Assembly (NCBI GenBank): GCA_003993805.1
Contig: RSEF01000001.1
Location: 62,480,518-62,544,517 of the forward strand
Origin: Himantopus leucocephalus
Taxonomy: Eukaryota > Chordata > Aves > Charadriiformes > Recurvirostridae
Reading direction: 5' to 3'
Length of the DNA stretch: 64,000 nt
The notes under the pieces were generated by a model, which was not told where the DNA came from, ran no database searches, and worked only from the letters and a program-made list of their open reading frames with translations. A program made the translations under genes and the position numbers. Of the stretch, positions 24,021-35,933 are shown piece after piece (position 1 is the first letter of the stretch; each line of letters opens with the position of its first letter).

Positions 24021-24211
24021 GGATTACTGGGGGATTCGGGCCGCGGCAGGCAGCCACCTCCTCCCCATTGGCTGGAAAAGCCTCTTAAAAGTGGAGAAGT
24101 GCTTTCTGCCCGCTCAGCACCCGCCGGTCTCTGCCGACCTGAAACCATAAGCGGCTGCTGACCCATATCCACACTGGGAGCGCCGTGGGGCACTACCTGC
24201 ACCTGCAGGAG
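24021..24211 (+). promoter_or_regulatory. Candidate SLC16A8 promoter and noncoding first exon
   Basis: Over 190 bases the sequence shows GGATTA (24021-24026, OTX/CRX-type), an inverted CCAAT box ATTGG (24067-24071), a TATA-like TTAAAA (24085-24090) and a strong donor AG/GTAAGG with the exon edge at 24211. A start near 24115 would give a first exon of about 100 bases, spliced to the acceptor just before the SLC16A8 start codon. Human SLC16A8 also has a noncoding first exon. The arrangement is inferred and no transcript was seen. Confidence 0.35.
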
Positions 24212-24736
24212 GTAAGGGGGTCCCCCATCGTGGGGCATCCCCCCGGGTTGACCACGGGTGGCTTTGCTGGGCAGCATCGGAGCCAGAGGAAAGCAGGCTG
24301 AGAGGAGGATTAGCTCTCTAGAGAGAACATAGTTACCCCAAAGGAAGGAGTGGGGCACAAGAGACCGCTCAACAGGTGCTGGATTCCTGCAAGCATCGCC
24401 CTGTGCCCGGCTGACGGCGTGCCCACCATGGAGCGAAGAGCCAGCGGGACCATCTAACTGGGCACCCTCATCCAGAGCCAGGAAGTGCCAGCCAGAAGGA
24501 GAAGGGAGCGCTGCGGACAGGTCCACTCGGCCCTTGGAGGCTCAGCCTGTGCTTGGGAGGTCGTCGCTTCGTTGCACAGGTCAGTAGCACGGAGGGATGC
24601 TTTGCATCCTGGCACCAGCTGCCGACAGGACATCTCATCCCAGCCCTGCACTTGTTTATTTCTCTAACAAATGCTTTCCCAGGGTACTGTCTGCGAGGTG
24701 GGGAGGCTGGTGGCATGAATTGTGGCCCTTGTGTTT

Positions 24737-24742
24737 AATAAA
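24737..24742 (+). terminator. Unassigned poly(A) signal
   Basis: Canonical AATAAA preceded by T-rich sequence, about 530 bases beyond the donor at 24211. It could end an unspliced transcript from the promoter-like element at 24.1 kb, or be chance. No gene is otherwise visible here. Confidence 0.25.
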
Positions 24743-27700
24743 CAGACTCCCCCACACCCCATCCGTACTGTGTGGAGGCACGAGGAGCCACCCTAGCATT
24801 CGCGTAGACTTTCCTGGACACAGCTTGCCTGGCACAGCAGGGCTTTGCTGGGCATTGTCCAGCACCGACTGCTCTATGTGCACCCAGGGGCTGGCAGCCA
24901 CGGCTGAACCTGCTGTGGCCTTCGCCCTCCCATCCTGGGCTTGTGACTTCTGGTGTCAGTGCAAATCTTCTCCTTGCACCCACCTGCAGCTAGCTCTCCA
25001 GCAGAGCCTGCTCCAGCCCACTGGCTTGTGATGCACGGGGAAGGGCAGGTGCCCATGCTGATGAGCTTTTAGGTGCATGTGAACTTACCCATGGTATTTT
25101 TACCTGTGGATAAAGCTCCTTAACTGAGGAGAAAATAATAGCAAGCTGTAGAGTGTGCAAAGGCAGGTGCAGGGTACACAGTGTGACCACTGTGTGCAGC
25201 CGTCAGCAGAAGAGCCAGCGTATGCGCCATGGTGTTAGGAGCAAGGCAGCTCTGAAATGCCTGGCCCAGAGCTGGTATATATCTCCAGCAGAGTTATGCT
25301 ATAGCATATTGGCTTTGGAGGCATCTCCACAGGTGAACTCCTCTGGTGCACCTCATCTTTTTCAGCCAACATCTAGCTGCAGGCAGGTAAAAGCCCCTTC
25401 ACACCTTGCTGTACAGTTGTGTAGCACTGAGCAAGTGGGTCCTGCAGAGGTACCCATCCAGCTTCAAACTCAGACAGTACTGATGGATATTTGTCTAATG
25501 TGCTCTTAAAAATCAGATGCTGTTGACTCATCATTGACAGGCGATGCTATAGAAATCTCTGAAGGGCGTGCCACAGATGGACAAATATTTTCTTGCTAGG
25601 AAGCTGGGGGAAAAGAAAAGATTAAATACAAGGGTTTGACTGATTCCTTTGATTTGTGGTGCAGGACGAGATCAAGAAGAGTGAGGCTGGAAGAGGGGCT
25701 TGGATAAAAAGGCTTGGGTGTATTTAGTGTCAGTCACTCTTATTTGAGGTAGCTATGAGCAGCAGATGGTGCAGCACCAGCACTGATCGAGAAATCACTG
25801 TGCAGGTCACCTTTTGTAGAGCTGTACCTAGCTTGTTAGTCAGGTGGAGCTGGGAGACGAGCAGCAGGCAGGTAATGGCAGAAGCTAAGCAAGACTGTTC
25901 AGTCTGGCTGTCCTGGTGCTAGTGATCCAGGTAACACCAGAAAGGGTATGAGGGGGAAGGTGGGGGTGTCTGGAGAGTGTATAATTAATCTTTTATTCCT
26001 TGCAGTGATTCTTTGTCTTTAAAATGTCTTTATAACACCCTATTCTCAGTTCATACCTCTGCCCCCTGCCACAGTCCCTGAGACCTGGGCTAGGGAGGAT
26101 AGTCTGGAGTAGCCTGTGCCGTCCCCTGTGGTTCAGCACAAGAGCTGTTAAGATATGGCCATCCAGAAGAAGAGCTGCCCCAATCCACACTCAGAGCCAG
26201 ATCCTGCTCCCTTTTTTCATGGCTGATGGAGTCCTGAAATTTTGGGGATCTCTGCTGTAGGGACCTGTGGCGGTGGCGGATGCCTGGGTACTGCCATGAA
26301 CAAAACCTCAAGTGTTTTCAGGAGCAAGGTTTCCCCAGGGAGGGGAAGGAGGCAGACCACTGCAGGTGACTGGTCACTCTGATTCCACCCTTCCTAGGTG
26401 GTGCTAGGGCACCTGACTAAAAACAACTGGCCAAGACCATTTTGTGCCTCCTTACATTGAGGTACTGTGGTTGCAGGTGCCATGTCCCTTGCGGAGGGTC
26501 CAGAACTGGCCTAGTTGTCTTGTGTTGCAAGTCCCTCCTCTAGCATCCCCTAAACTGTGGTTTCAGACTCCTCTCAGAGCACTTCCCAGCCCTGTTTCCA
26601 GCCTTGGCTCTGCATGCCGAACCTCCTGCAACCTGAGAAAGACCAGTCACTCTCCTTTTCTGCAAGATTCAGGGGTGTCACAAGGCAGGACCACCTCTTG
26701 CCAAGCAAGGGCCCTTTACCTGGCCTCTGCCCCAGCCTGTGACATCCGTGCTTTTGCCTATAGGATTTGCACTTGTTTAACCTGCAGAGCAGCAGCAGGG
26801 ATATGGGAATCAGGGCAAGTCTCCCCCCCCCGGTTGCTTAGAGGACACAAAGAAGAGGGACTGCCTTGAGCAATACATCTAGATCCATAGCTCTGAGGTG
26901 CTAGCCCTGTGTGTACCATCCACAGGAGTGTCCTTGTCCCTCAGTGGTCTCCAGTCAGCATCTGACTGCTCATGTTTCCCACGACTGCCAGTGCCAAGGG
27001 ACAGGGACATTGCCGCCATCTTGTAGTCTTTCAGCCAAGGGAGCTGGGAGGACACAGGACCCATGTTAGGGGTGTAATGCCAGCAGGATGGTGATGGGGC
27101 AAACCGGACCTGGCAAAACCCAGCTCAGGCATGGAGAAATCCTGACTGCTTTCTAACACCTGTCTGATGCTACTTAGGAGCATCTATAATCAAAGGCCAG
27201 TGATGTTTTTGCATACAGGTGTGAAAATAAGCCTGGCTGACCAAGAAATTGAGGCCAATGATGCTGGAAGGGGTATGGCAGAGACCTGGTGCCTAGGGGA
27301 GAAATGAGAAAAACATACCCACAGCAGCCAACTGGAGCAAAATTCTTGGGCAGCTTAACAGCCCCAAGAGCGACTCACAAGACATCCCCTCTAATTCCCT
27401 CCTTCTCCCCCCTTAGGCTTTGTTCCGGCCACTCCATGTAGGTACAGAGCCCTAATCTCTCTGGCATGCAAATAACCACCACCACCGGTTTGCCCATGCT
27501 CTCCCCCTTCACCCACTTCCCAAATCCGGTCCCTCATGGCAGGGAAGGGAGGGCAAGGGAGAAGGCTGCACACAGAGGCCTCCCAGAGGAAAGCACAGCG
27601 TGGTTAATGGACCTCCTGTGCCTCACTGCTGGAGGCGTCTGTAGCAAGGCAGGTCCTGGAAGGGTCCCAGCTGGAGCAGACCAGGAGGGGAGAGGATCAA

Positions 27701-28102
27701 AGGAAGATCTTGGGAGCTAAGCGGGTTTTCCCATTCGCACCTCACACCAGCCTGCAGGCAAGGCTAAATACGGAACAAATGGGTGCTGCAGATCCTGATG
27801 CCCCACCACATCAGATGCAGCTCTCCAGTCTCAGCTGGGAGCTGTGACCCTGCTTGGCTGTGTCTGACCAAGGGTTATGGAGTTGTGGGCTGCTGTGAGA
27901 TCAGCGGGACCTTCCCCCCTCTGCCCAGCTGTGGCTTGACCTTGCACCCTGAAGCAATCCTGCCTTGTCTTGCAGGATGAAGGAGCTGAGAGGTCATGTG
28001 GTCCCCTAGTGAGGCTCTTGGAGGTTGGAGGTGATGGGCGTGGAGAGAAACCTTGTAAATGTTTTCCAGCAGTGCTGTTCTCTTCTTGCAGTGCCTAGAG
28101 AT
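24743..28102. other. Noncoding stretch upstream of SLC16A8
   Basis: No exon, repeat family or RNA gene is recognised in these 3.4 kb. It may be intron 1 of SLC16A8 if the candidate first exon is real. A short cluster about 720 bases before the start codon carries CTAATCT (27452-27458) and an exact octamer ATGCAAAT (27466-27473). A 14-bp palindrome sits at 25295-25308. Both are unproven. Confidence 0.45.
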
Positions 28103-28140
28103 GTCTCTCTCTCTCTCTCTCCCTCTCTCTCTCTCTCTCT
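28103..28140 (+). repeat. (CT)n microsatellite before SLC16A8 start exon
   Basis: A nearly pure CT dinucleotide run with one CC interruption. It ends 45 bases before the SLC16A8 ATG and lies upstream of the probable acceptor CCCAG at 28173-28177, so it may form the pyrimidine tract of that splice site. A second possible acceptor, TTGCAG ending at 28091, would instead place the run in the 5'UTR. Confidence 0.85.
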
Positions 28141-28185
28141 TGCCCTCCCTCCTCCTGGTCTGCCTTTCCCCTCCCAGGCTAGACG

Positions 28186-31100
28186 ATGGGGAGAGCTGAC
28201 CCAGAGGAAGGGCAGCTCCCAGCTCCTGTGAAGCCCCCAGATGGTGGCTGGGGCTGGATCGTGCTCTTTGGCTGCTTTGTGATCACCGGCTTCTCCTATG
28301 CCTTCCCAAAAGCCGTCAGTGTCTACTTCAAGGAGCTCATGAAAGATTTCCACGTGGGCTACAGTGACACAGCCTGGATCTCCTCCATAATGCTGGCCAT
28401 GCTCTATGGGACAGGTGATGCTTGGATACGCTTCCCCCTCCCTAACTTGTGCCTTCCTTGCCCTGCTATGGGCCCAGATTGTGTCCCCATGGGCTTTCCT
28501 CACACTCACTGGCCCAGTCATGAACCAACATGCAGAATACAATTGTCCCACTGCTTCTTTTCTAGGAGTGTGCTGCATTTCATGTCCCTGTTTCCTCTGC
28601 TCTAGGAGACCTCAGGGGTCACCCCATCTGCCTCTCAGACAGCTAACAGGGGGTTTGCTCCCACTGCTGAAGTGCTTTCCCTATCACACCAAGCCCCTTC
28701 TTGTTCCCAGGGAACAGGGGGCTGAAGGCAGGGCAAAACAGAGGTCTCCACACTGTAGTCTCTCTCCCTTGGCTGGGCCCAAGGGCTGCGTATCTAAGCA
28801 GCCAAGCAGTGATCTCCATCATTAATGTTTCATCTTCCCCTGGTGCCCTGCTTGTGCAGGCTACACCTTCCCAGTTGTCCTGTCTCCTTCTAAGTCACCT
28901 ACTGTGTCTCCTTTGCTTCCTCCCAGGACCAGTATGCAGCATCATGGTGAACCAGTTTGGCTGCCGGCCCGTGATGCTCATCGGTGGGCTGCTAGCTTCT
29001 GCTGGGATGATCCTGGCATCTTTTACCACCAATATCATTGAGCTTTATCTGACAGCTGGTGTGCTGACAGGTGAGATTCCCAGGAGTTGGGAGGGATAGA
29101 CTTACCCGGGGAAGAACCAAGACCATGTTGTACCTCCCCTTAGCATTGCCACGTCTAGCATCAGGTTTCCCCTCACCTATCTGCACCTGCTCACAAGAAA
29201 CATCTAGTCCTGAACGTTGCACTTGTGGGAAATGTATCTACTGCATCTAAACAGGCAGGGCCTGTGGTTAAGGGGAGAGTGACAGAAGAAATGCAAGTGA
29301 TGGCCAGTGATCACGGCAACTGGGATGGCGTCCATCTATAGAGGTAGGGGAGGGAGGCAAAGTTCCTCTTTAAGGCACAGGTCCTATCTAAACATGGCCA
29401 CAGCTACCTAATTCAAATACAGTTCGGGTAGACAGGCTGTTTTAGCCCATCTTCTCTGGGGGTAACCCACCAATGTGAAGGAGCAGAGACTTGTGAGGAA
29501 CACATGAATCCCATCATGGGACTTCAGGCCTAGGATAGTCTGAGGGGAGTTTTCAGCTTGTAGCAAACCACGTCTCATGTCTCCCTGTCTCCCTCCTGGC
29601 TTTCACCCTCATGTAGGTCTGGGTATGGCGTTGAACTTCCAGCCCTCACTGATCATGCTGGGCACCTACTTTGACAAACGTCGGCCTCTTGCCAATGGAC
29701 TGGCTGCTGCTGGGAGCCCTGTCTTCCTTTCCTCCCTCTCTCCACTGGGGCAAGTGCTGCTGGAGAAGTTTGGTTGGCGAGGAGGGTTCCTTATCATGGG
29801 GGGCCTTCTTCTTAACTGCTGCACTTGTGGGGCAGTCATGAGACCCCTAGATATGGGCATGAAGCGGAAGACGGAGAAGGCTCAGGACAAATATGAAGCC
29901 AAGGAGATGTTGCCCATAGGAGGAAAATCAGAGGAGGGAATCAGCACCACTGATGGAACCAAGAAAGCCAAGAAAGCCAAGAAGAAGCCCAAGAAAGGAA
30001 AGAAGCTTCTGGATTTTAGTATCTTTTCCAACCGAGGGTTTATCATTTACACTATTTCAAAGTTCATCCTGGTGTTGGGTCTCTTCGTGCCCCCCATATT
30101 ACTGGTCAACTATGCCAAGGACACAGGTGTACCAGACACAGAGGCTGCATTCTTGCTCTCCATCATTGGTTTCATAGACATCTTTGCCCGCCCAGCCTGT
30201 GGCATGGTGGCAGGGTTGAAGTGGGTCCGCCCTCACGTAGCATACCTCTTCAGCTTCGCTATGCTTTTCAATGGCTTGACAGACATCTGCAGTGCCAGGG
30301 CTAGCAATTACACAGGGCTGGTCATCTTCTGCGTCTTTTTTGGCATCTCTTACGGCATGGTGGGGGCACTGCAGTTCGAGGTGCTGATGGCCATCGTTGG
30401 CTCCCAGAAGTTCTCGAGCGCCATCGGGCTGGTCCTACTTATCGAGGCTTTCGCTGTGCTCATCGGTCCACCCTCTGCAGGTAGGTCTCTTGCTGCGAAA
30501 CACAGGTGATTCATTTAGCTGCCATTCCACGGTATTGCAGGTATCGGGCATGGGCATGGTACTTGAAGAAAGACCGTATTTCTCAACTTCAAATTTCCCC
30601 TGGCAGCTGAGATCTGAGGTGAGAGCTCCCAGTCTCATGCCACACACCACAACACTGAATATGAGCAGAGGCAGAAAATGGCAAGTTATACTTCTCTCTC
30701 CACTTTGCTCAGAGACCTGAGTAATGGCGGGCACCCAGAGCTATCCAGTGGCATGACTTCCACTGTCCCTCAGTCCTGATCAGGGGCAATTCCCTCTCAT
30801 GCTGGAATCCAGGTTTCTGCCTTCACTGCGAACATTGCATAGAATCATGTAATGGGTAGGGTCAGGCACATGCTGCAGGCAAACCTTTGAGAGTCTTCAG
30901 TAGGTAAAGACAAGGCTCTTTCAGGTTCTCCTTGGTGTCCAGGGCTTTTTAATTGCTGCTGTGAATAATGACCTCAGTTTGTGTTGATCCCAGCCCCGAG
31001 GCACAGGCTTTTTGGTGTCAATCAATTCAAAACAGTTTTTAAAGCCACCTGAGGCATTTGTTGTTACTTCTTTTTAAAGAGGATGAAGCCACTCATAGCT

Positions 31101-33255
31101 TCTCAAGCACTCTAGTCTGGGCCACAGTCCCTGGTAAGGTCCATGTCCCACAAACGGCCCATAAATGGGCTGTTGAATGGGGAGAGACCCTTCACCCAAG
31201 AGGCTGGTGTAGGGTCTTGTTAACTGTCTGAGAAAGCTAAATCATGCCAAAGGATCACTTCTAAATGAAGTGCAGTTTCCTGCACGTGTGATTTGTGAGG
31301 AAGGGGCAGGGACAGATCACGGGCAAATCCCCAGGCAGGAACCACTCCGTTGCTTCCTACATTCCCTTTCTTCAGTTGCAACACACCCGCTAAAGCCCAT
31401 CAGTGAAGACCTCTGTGGGAATGAGCTTTTTCCCTGCATGTACCCCCAGCTCTGAGTGAAACCTGCCCTCAGCAACTCCACTCAGCTCTCAGGTAAAAAT
31501 TCGTGGCCAAGAGAAGACCCTCTTGATGCTAACAGTCATTCATGTGCCATCCTACAACCTGTTGGGCAGTCGGCAGTCCCAGGCCAGGGAGAGTCAAGAA
31601 ATACGTGTCTCAGAGGCAGCTGCAGAGAGATCATGAGGGGAGAGGGGGATTTAACAGCTCCTGGGGGCAAGGCACACCAGTGGCGGGTGATGGGGGACAC
31701 CCCTTAGCCCCCCTGCCTCGGTTCAGCTGTGCCTTGGTACCATGCGCACACACAACGGGACACAGATGGTGCAGGGTCACTGAAGAATGGTGGTAGTGGG
31801 GAGCCAAGTTTTGGTTCCCACCTTCCCCCCGGGAGGACCTTGCTGCTGCAGGACCCCGCAGGTATGGGAAGCTTGAGTGTGTTGGCAAACCCCGGGGCTC
31901 GGAGTCGGTGGAGCAGCGCTTGGCTGGAAGAAGGGAGTGGAACAAAGTGGCTTTGTTTGGTGTAATCCTCCTGAGCTGCTTCCCGCTCCGTGGGGCTGAG
32001 GGGGTTTGGCACAGGATAAGCTGCACACACACACGCGCACGCGCGTGCGTGCGTGCACGCAGCCTCCTTGCTCGCCGTCCAGCTTGGGTGAACAGGGACA
32101 CATTCAACCGGGGAGGAATTCGCCACGTGCCTCCCATGACCTCTCAGGGAGGCACCTCAGCGTGCCCTGGGGCTGGTTTCAGGCCACACACCATAGCACA
32201 GCAGGGACTGGGGGGTGACATACACAGTCAGGAGCACTCAGGACTGGGATGAAGCCTCTGGTCACCACGGCCCAGTCCTATACTCAGTGTGTGCCATCCT
32301 GACCATAACAGGGCGGCTGCTCAGGCTCCCCGGTACTGAGGACTGGGAACTCTCCCTCCAGCTCCAGTGCATTCAGAAGATGCATTGAGAGCATCTCTTT
32401 GGCAGAAATCATCAGGTGTGGGCCAGCCAAAGGGATTTCTTTGCCAAAGAGGTGTTTCTTCTCCCCCTCTGAAAGTTTTCCTGACATTATAGCTAAAGAA
32501 ATAGCAATGCCTTCTCAAATTTTGTTTCTTTTCTGAGACTGGACAAGCCAATTACTCAGAGGCTTATCTCACATTGGCAAGAAGAAAATGGCCCACTATG
32601 ATGTGAGACCATAACATCAGCGTGCCACAATTATTTAACCTTGTCCAAACAAGGGAAAACACCAAACCCACACTCTTACAGTACTTTCCCTGGTGGTACA
32701 GTGTGGCTCTTGCCCAGAGTGATTTTTAGATATTTGGTCTTCTTGTTCTTCCCTTGAGAAATGGGGCCTCAGCCAAATGCAGGTGTTGCCCACCTATGCT
32801 GGGCTGTCCATGCAGGAGTGCGTAGGCTGAAGCTAACTGTCTCATTCTTTCTCCAACCACCAGGCCGCTTGGTCGATGCTCTCAAGAACTATGAGGTTAT
32901 CTTCTACCTGGCGGGCTCAGAGGTGGTGCTCTCTGCTGTCTTCCTGGCCGTTGCTACCTACTGCTGCCTGAACCGAGGGAAGAAGGAGGAGCCTCCCCCA
33001 GAGAAGAACCCCTCCGCGGGCGGCGGGAGTGACACTGAGGAAGCAGAGTCTGATGTGCAGGAAGCCGAGGAGCACAGCAGTGACAACCACCAGCCAACCC
33101 ACAGCACTGACAATGCGGTGGTGGCCAGCGAGGAGGCCAACCACGTGGCAGAGGAGCAGAGTGGGGAGGGAGGCGGGTGTCCCGAGGGGGATGGAGAGGT
33201 GTTGGCACGAGACGGCTGCAACACTGACCAGACGGTGGAGAGGGACAGTTTTTAG
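28186..33255 (+). CDS. SLC16A8: SLC16A8, monocarboxylate transporter 3 (MCT3), complete coding region
   Basis: Proton-coupled lactate transporter of the SLC16 family. MCT3 is known from the basolateral membrane of retinal pigment epithelium, in complex with basigin (CD147), exporting retinal lactate to the choroid. Four coding exons (28186-28414, 28927-29070, 29617-30480, 32864-33255) join to 542 aa. The family signature DGGWGW is at residues 19-24 in the first membrane segment. The TM8 pair Asp312/Arg316 (DIFARP) matches the substrate and proton residues of MCT1. [11 protein letters not shown] is the conserved TM4-TM5 region. The long TM6-TM7 loop has a lysine-rich run (residues 240-254). 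The C-tail is hydrophilic and acidic. The ATG follows an in-frame TAG at 28180 and has A at -3 and G at +4. MCT4 is the nearest alternative; synteny and the tail favour MCT3. Confidence 0.97.
29961..30005 (+). repeat. SLC16A8: Lysine-rich coding run in MCT3 cytoplasmic loop
   Basis: The coding sequence repeats an AAGAAAGCC-like unit and encodes 11 lysines in 15 residues (240-254), in the large loop between membrane segments 6 and 7. The DNA looks like a small in-frame expansion. Confidence 0.85.
32022..32061. repeat. 40-bp alternating purine-pyrimidine tract in SLC16A8 intron 3
   Basis: The tract starts as CA repeats, passes through CGCG and ends as TGCG repeats. Every base from 32022 to 32061 alternates purine and pyrimidine. 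Such CA/CG tracts are known to favour left-handed Z-DNA. The surrounding intron (30481-32863) has no recognised gene or transposon. Confidence 0.8.
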
Positions 33256-35910
33256 CCAGGGCAGAGGAACCGGGATGTATAAAACTGGCCATGTTTGCAT
33301 GCACCTCAGCGTGGGAGGGTAGGTGGGATATGGGGTGGAGAAAGGTGAGACAAAAGCAGATGTAAGAAGTAAGAGGGAAAGATATAAGAATAGCTGGTCC
33401 TTATGTACATATTTCCACATACCTACCCAGTGATACAGCTACTTGCATCCTGCACCCATGCTGATACAACACAGGCTCAGAGAAGCCCAAATACCAAAAA
33501 GAAAAAAAAAATAATAATCCTTCCTCACTTCCAAAGCAGCCCTGGAAAAGTCTTTTGAAGAGGCTGCCAAGGACTCTCCTTTTCCTTCTGCGTTGTCACC
33601 ATACAGAACACAAACAATTAGAGACTCTTTGTAATCAGATCTGGTACGCTTTGGTCTGGTGTCAGTGTTTCCTCAGCCCCACTTCAACGGTTGGGATAGC
33701 GCCAGTTTAGCTGGCAGTGTGCTTAGGAGGTGGTGTAATTCCTAACCATCACCCAGGCCACCTCCAGCTGCACCCAGCATGGAGGTAGACAGTGTTCCCT
33801 GCAGTACCTCCCTCGGGCACTGCCAGAGTGGTGGGACATCGGCTCCAACCACCTCTGTCTGGAGCATCTTTTGTGGGTGGTGAAGCCAGGGCAGTGACAT
33901 AGGATGCTGCTTTTCCAAGTAAGGAAGCACCGGGTTAGGGGCCGCTGCTGAGCTGCCAGAAGAAGACATCTAAGAAACACTAATGCCATTAGTCGAGCAG
34001 CCACGCAACGGAGCCTCGCCGACAGGAATAGCAGCGAGCCAGCTTTATCCAGGCTGAAGTGAGTCCTGTTGACGTGTGAAGGGAACAACCTGGCCCCTTT
34101 GGGGGCCGGGGTTTCAGTGCAGGTGAATAACCGTGTCCCCAGCGATTATCCACTCAGCGGGAATGGCACCAGACATGTGTGTGTGTTCCTTTTAAATAGA
34201 GAAAACCCCCTTACGTAAAGGAATCAAAGGTAAGGCAGAAGGACACGCCGCAGCCCCTGGGTGCCACTAACGAGGTTGTTGGAGCACGTGGTAAGGCAGG
34301 CATGACCCCCCTCATCCCCGCTGCAGCGGTGGATTTCTAGATTCAGAGAGGACAACCTTCCCTGGCATGCTTAAACCACTCCTAATCTGCTTTAGGACTG
34401 GATCTTTTATAAACACCCCCCCCACACCCCGGCCAAAGCCCTTTCTTCCTGTTTCCTCAACTGCTTCACCTCAGAGGCCCTGGGGGAACCTGTGACTATA
34501 GCGAGGGATCAAAAAGTAGGCAGAGGGCTACAGGGAAGGCAGCTCCCGGGATCATCAAAATAGGTGTTTCATTCCAGACCAGGCTGAGTACAAACTAACG
34601 GGTGATGGGCGAAGCCTGCAGGACCCGTAAAGCCATTTAAACCCAGAGGGGGAGTGGGGACGTGAAGGAAAGGGTTTTGTTCTAGATGCTCCCAAGCAAA
34701 TAGCAGTAAACAATGACCAAAATAAAGCTGCTGAAGAACATCAGTTTAAGAAGAGACATAAGAACTGGAAATGGGAGGGGAGAAGGCAAAGCCCATGGGG
34801 CTGTGCCCTGTCCCACCTTGGTTAACACTGCTGTTGTTAGCTCTCCTTGTGAGCCAGTCACAGCAGTGACTTTGGGCTTTTTTCTGTTCAAACCCACTGA
34901 GAAACATCCCAAATCAGACTAAGCACCATGACAAACCCCAGATGCAAAGCTCTGGGAGAACGAGAAGCAGCAGCAAGGGTGGCGGAGACCCGTAGGCATT
35001 CATTCACTGCTCCGCAAACTTGTTCTCCCCTCCCCACAAGGTAAGATCCCTGTTTCTGCTCTGCTCAACCATGTTGCCCTGCAGCTCTTTTCCCAGCAAC
35101 ACCAAACCCCGTCCCCCAGGCCAGGTTTTCCTTATTCACCAATACCGCCTCCAAGAAGCAGCCCCCAACTCCCCAGAGGTCTGAGGTCCAAGGTCTGCGG
35201 CGTGAAAAACAACCGCCCTTGTCAGCACCCGGCAGGTCACTAGAACAAGGTCCCCTCTGTTTCCTTGTCACCAGTCAACATTTCCCACTAAGCCTCCCAC
35301 TCTTAAATCTTTTCACAAAGGCACATAAAAGCCCTGAGGGTACTGCATCTCACCACAGAGATAGCCAGCCCTCTTCCTTCCCCTCCACCACTCAGGCTGC
35401 AAAAAACCTGGCTACGCTGCTGCCTTCCACTTTGCGTTGGTGACTTTCAGGTGGGCTCCACTGAAGCGTTTTCTCTGTTCCTCTTAACTGCTCCATATTT
35501 TGGCACAACAAACAGCTCTGAAAGAGGATCAGGGACTTAAGCATCAGCTCAAGCTTGTGATGCAACTGCTGAGCTGTGTGGAGAAGCTGGCCCTGGAAGG
35601 CTGCAAGGATACCACCGGGCTGGACTGAGGCAACAGGTGGTTTTACAAGGCTGCTGTTCCCCTGGGAAGCCAAGATGTGGAGAAGCTGGAATTACACGGA
35701 GGACTGGCCATGCTACAGCATTTAGAAGCCTCCTCCTCTGGAAACCTGTGCTGCAGTGACCGCTGCCTCTTGGCGTAGAGCTTATCCACCAGTATGAGCA
35801 AGAAAATAACGGCCAGCGCATGACACTCCTTCTTCTCCTCATTATATTTTAAGATTAAAACCAATGGAGGATGAGAAAAAAATCACTAAAGAAAACACAT
35901 GAAGGACAGG
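33256..35910. other. SLC16A8 3'UTR and convergent SLC16A8/PICK1 intergenic DNA
   Basis: SLC16A8 (+) and PICK1 (-) converge here. The MCT3 3'UTR starts at 33256, but its end is unclear because the first canonical AATAAA is 1.47 kb away at 34721. ORFs at 33.7-34.0 kb and 35.4-35.8 kb have no family features. A CCTAATCTG block near 34380 resembles an OTX-type motif. Nothing else is recognised. Confidence 0.5.
34721..34726 (+). terminator. Possible distal SLC16A8 poly(A) signal
   Basis: Canonical AATAAA, the first in the plus strand after the MCT3 stop codon. A nearer noncanonical signal such as TATAAA at about 33275 cannot be excluded. Confidence 0.35.
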
Positions 35911-35927
35911 AAATGAAATGTCACATA

Positions 35928-35933
35928 TTTATT
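35928..35933 (-). terminator. PICK1: PICK1 poly(A) signal AATAAA
   Basis: TTTATT on the plus strand is AATAAA for PICK1. It is the first canonical signal after the PICK1 stop and gives a 3'UTR of about 1.7 kb (37651 down to about 35910). The upstream minus-strand sequence has U-rich runs near 36040. No coding sequence is recognised in the UTR. Confidence 0.6.

Noticed and set aside
23858..24526. A 222-codon minus-strand ORF
   Set aside because: Composition-driven; it runs antisense through the promoter-like element and shows no family motif.
25295..25308. 14-bp perfect palindrome
   Set aside because: A few such palindromes are expected by chance in 64 kb and no further motif supports it.
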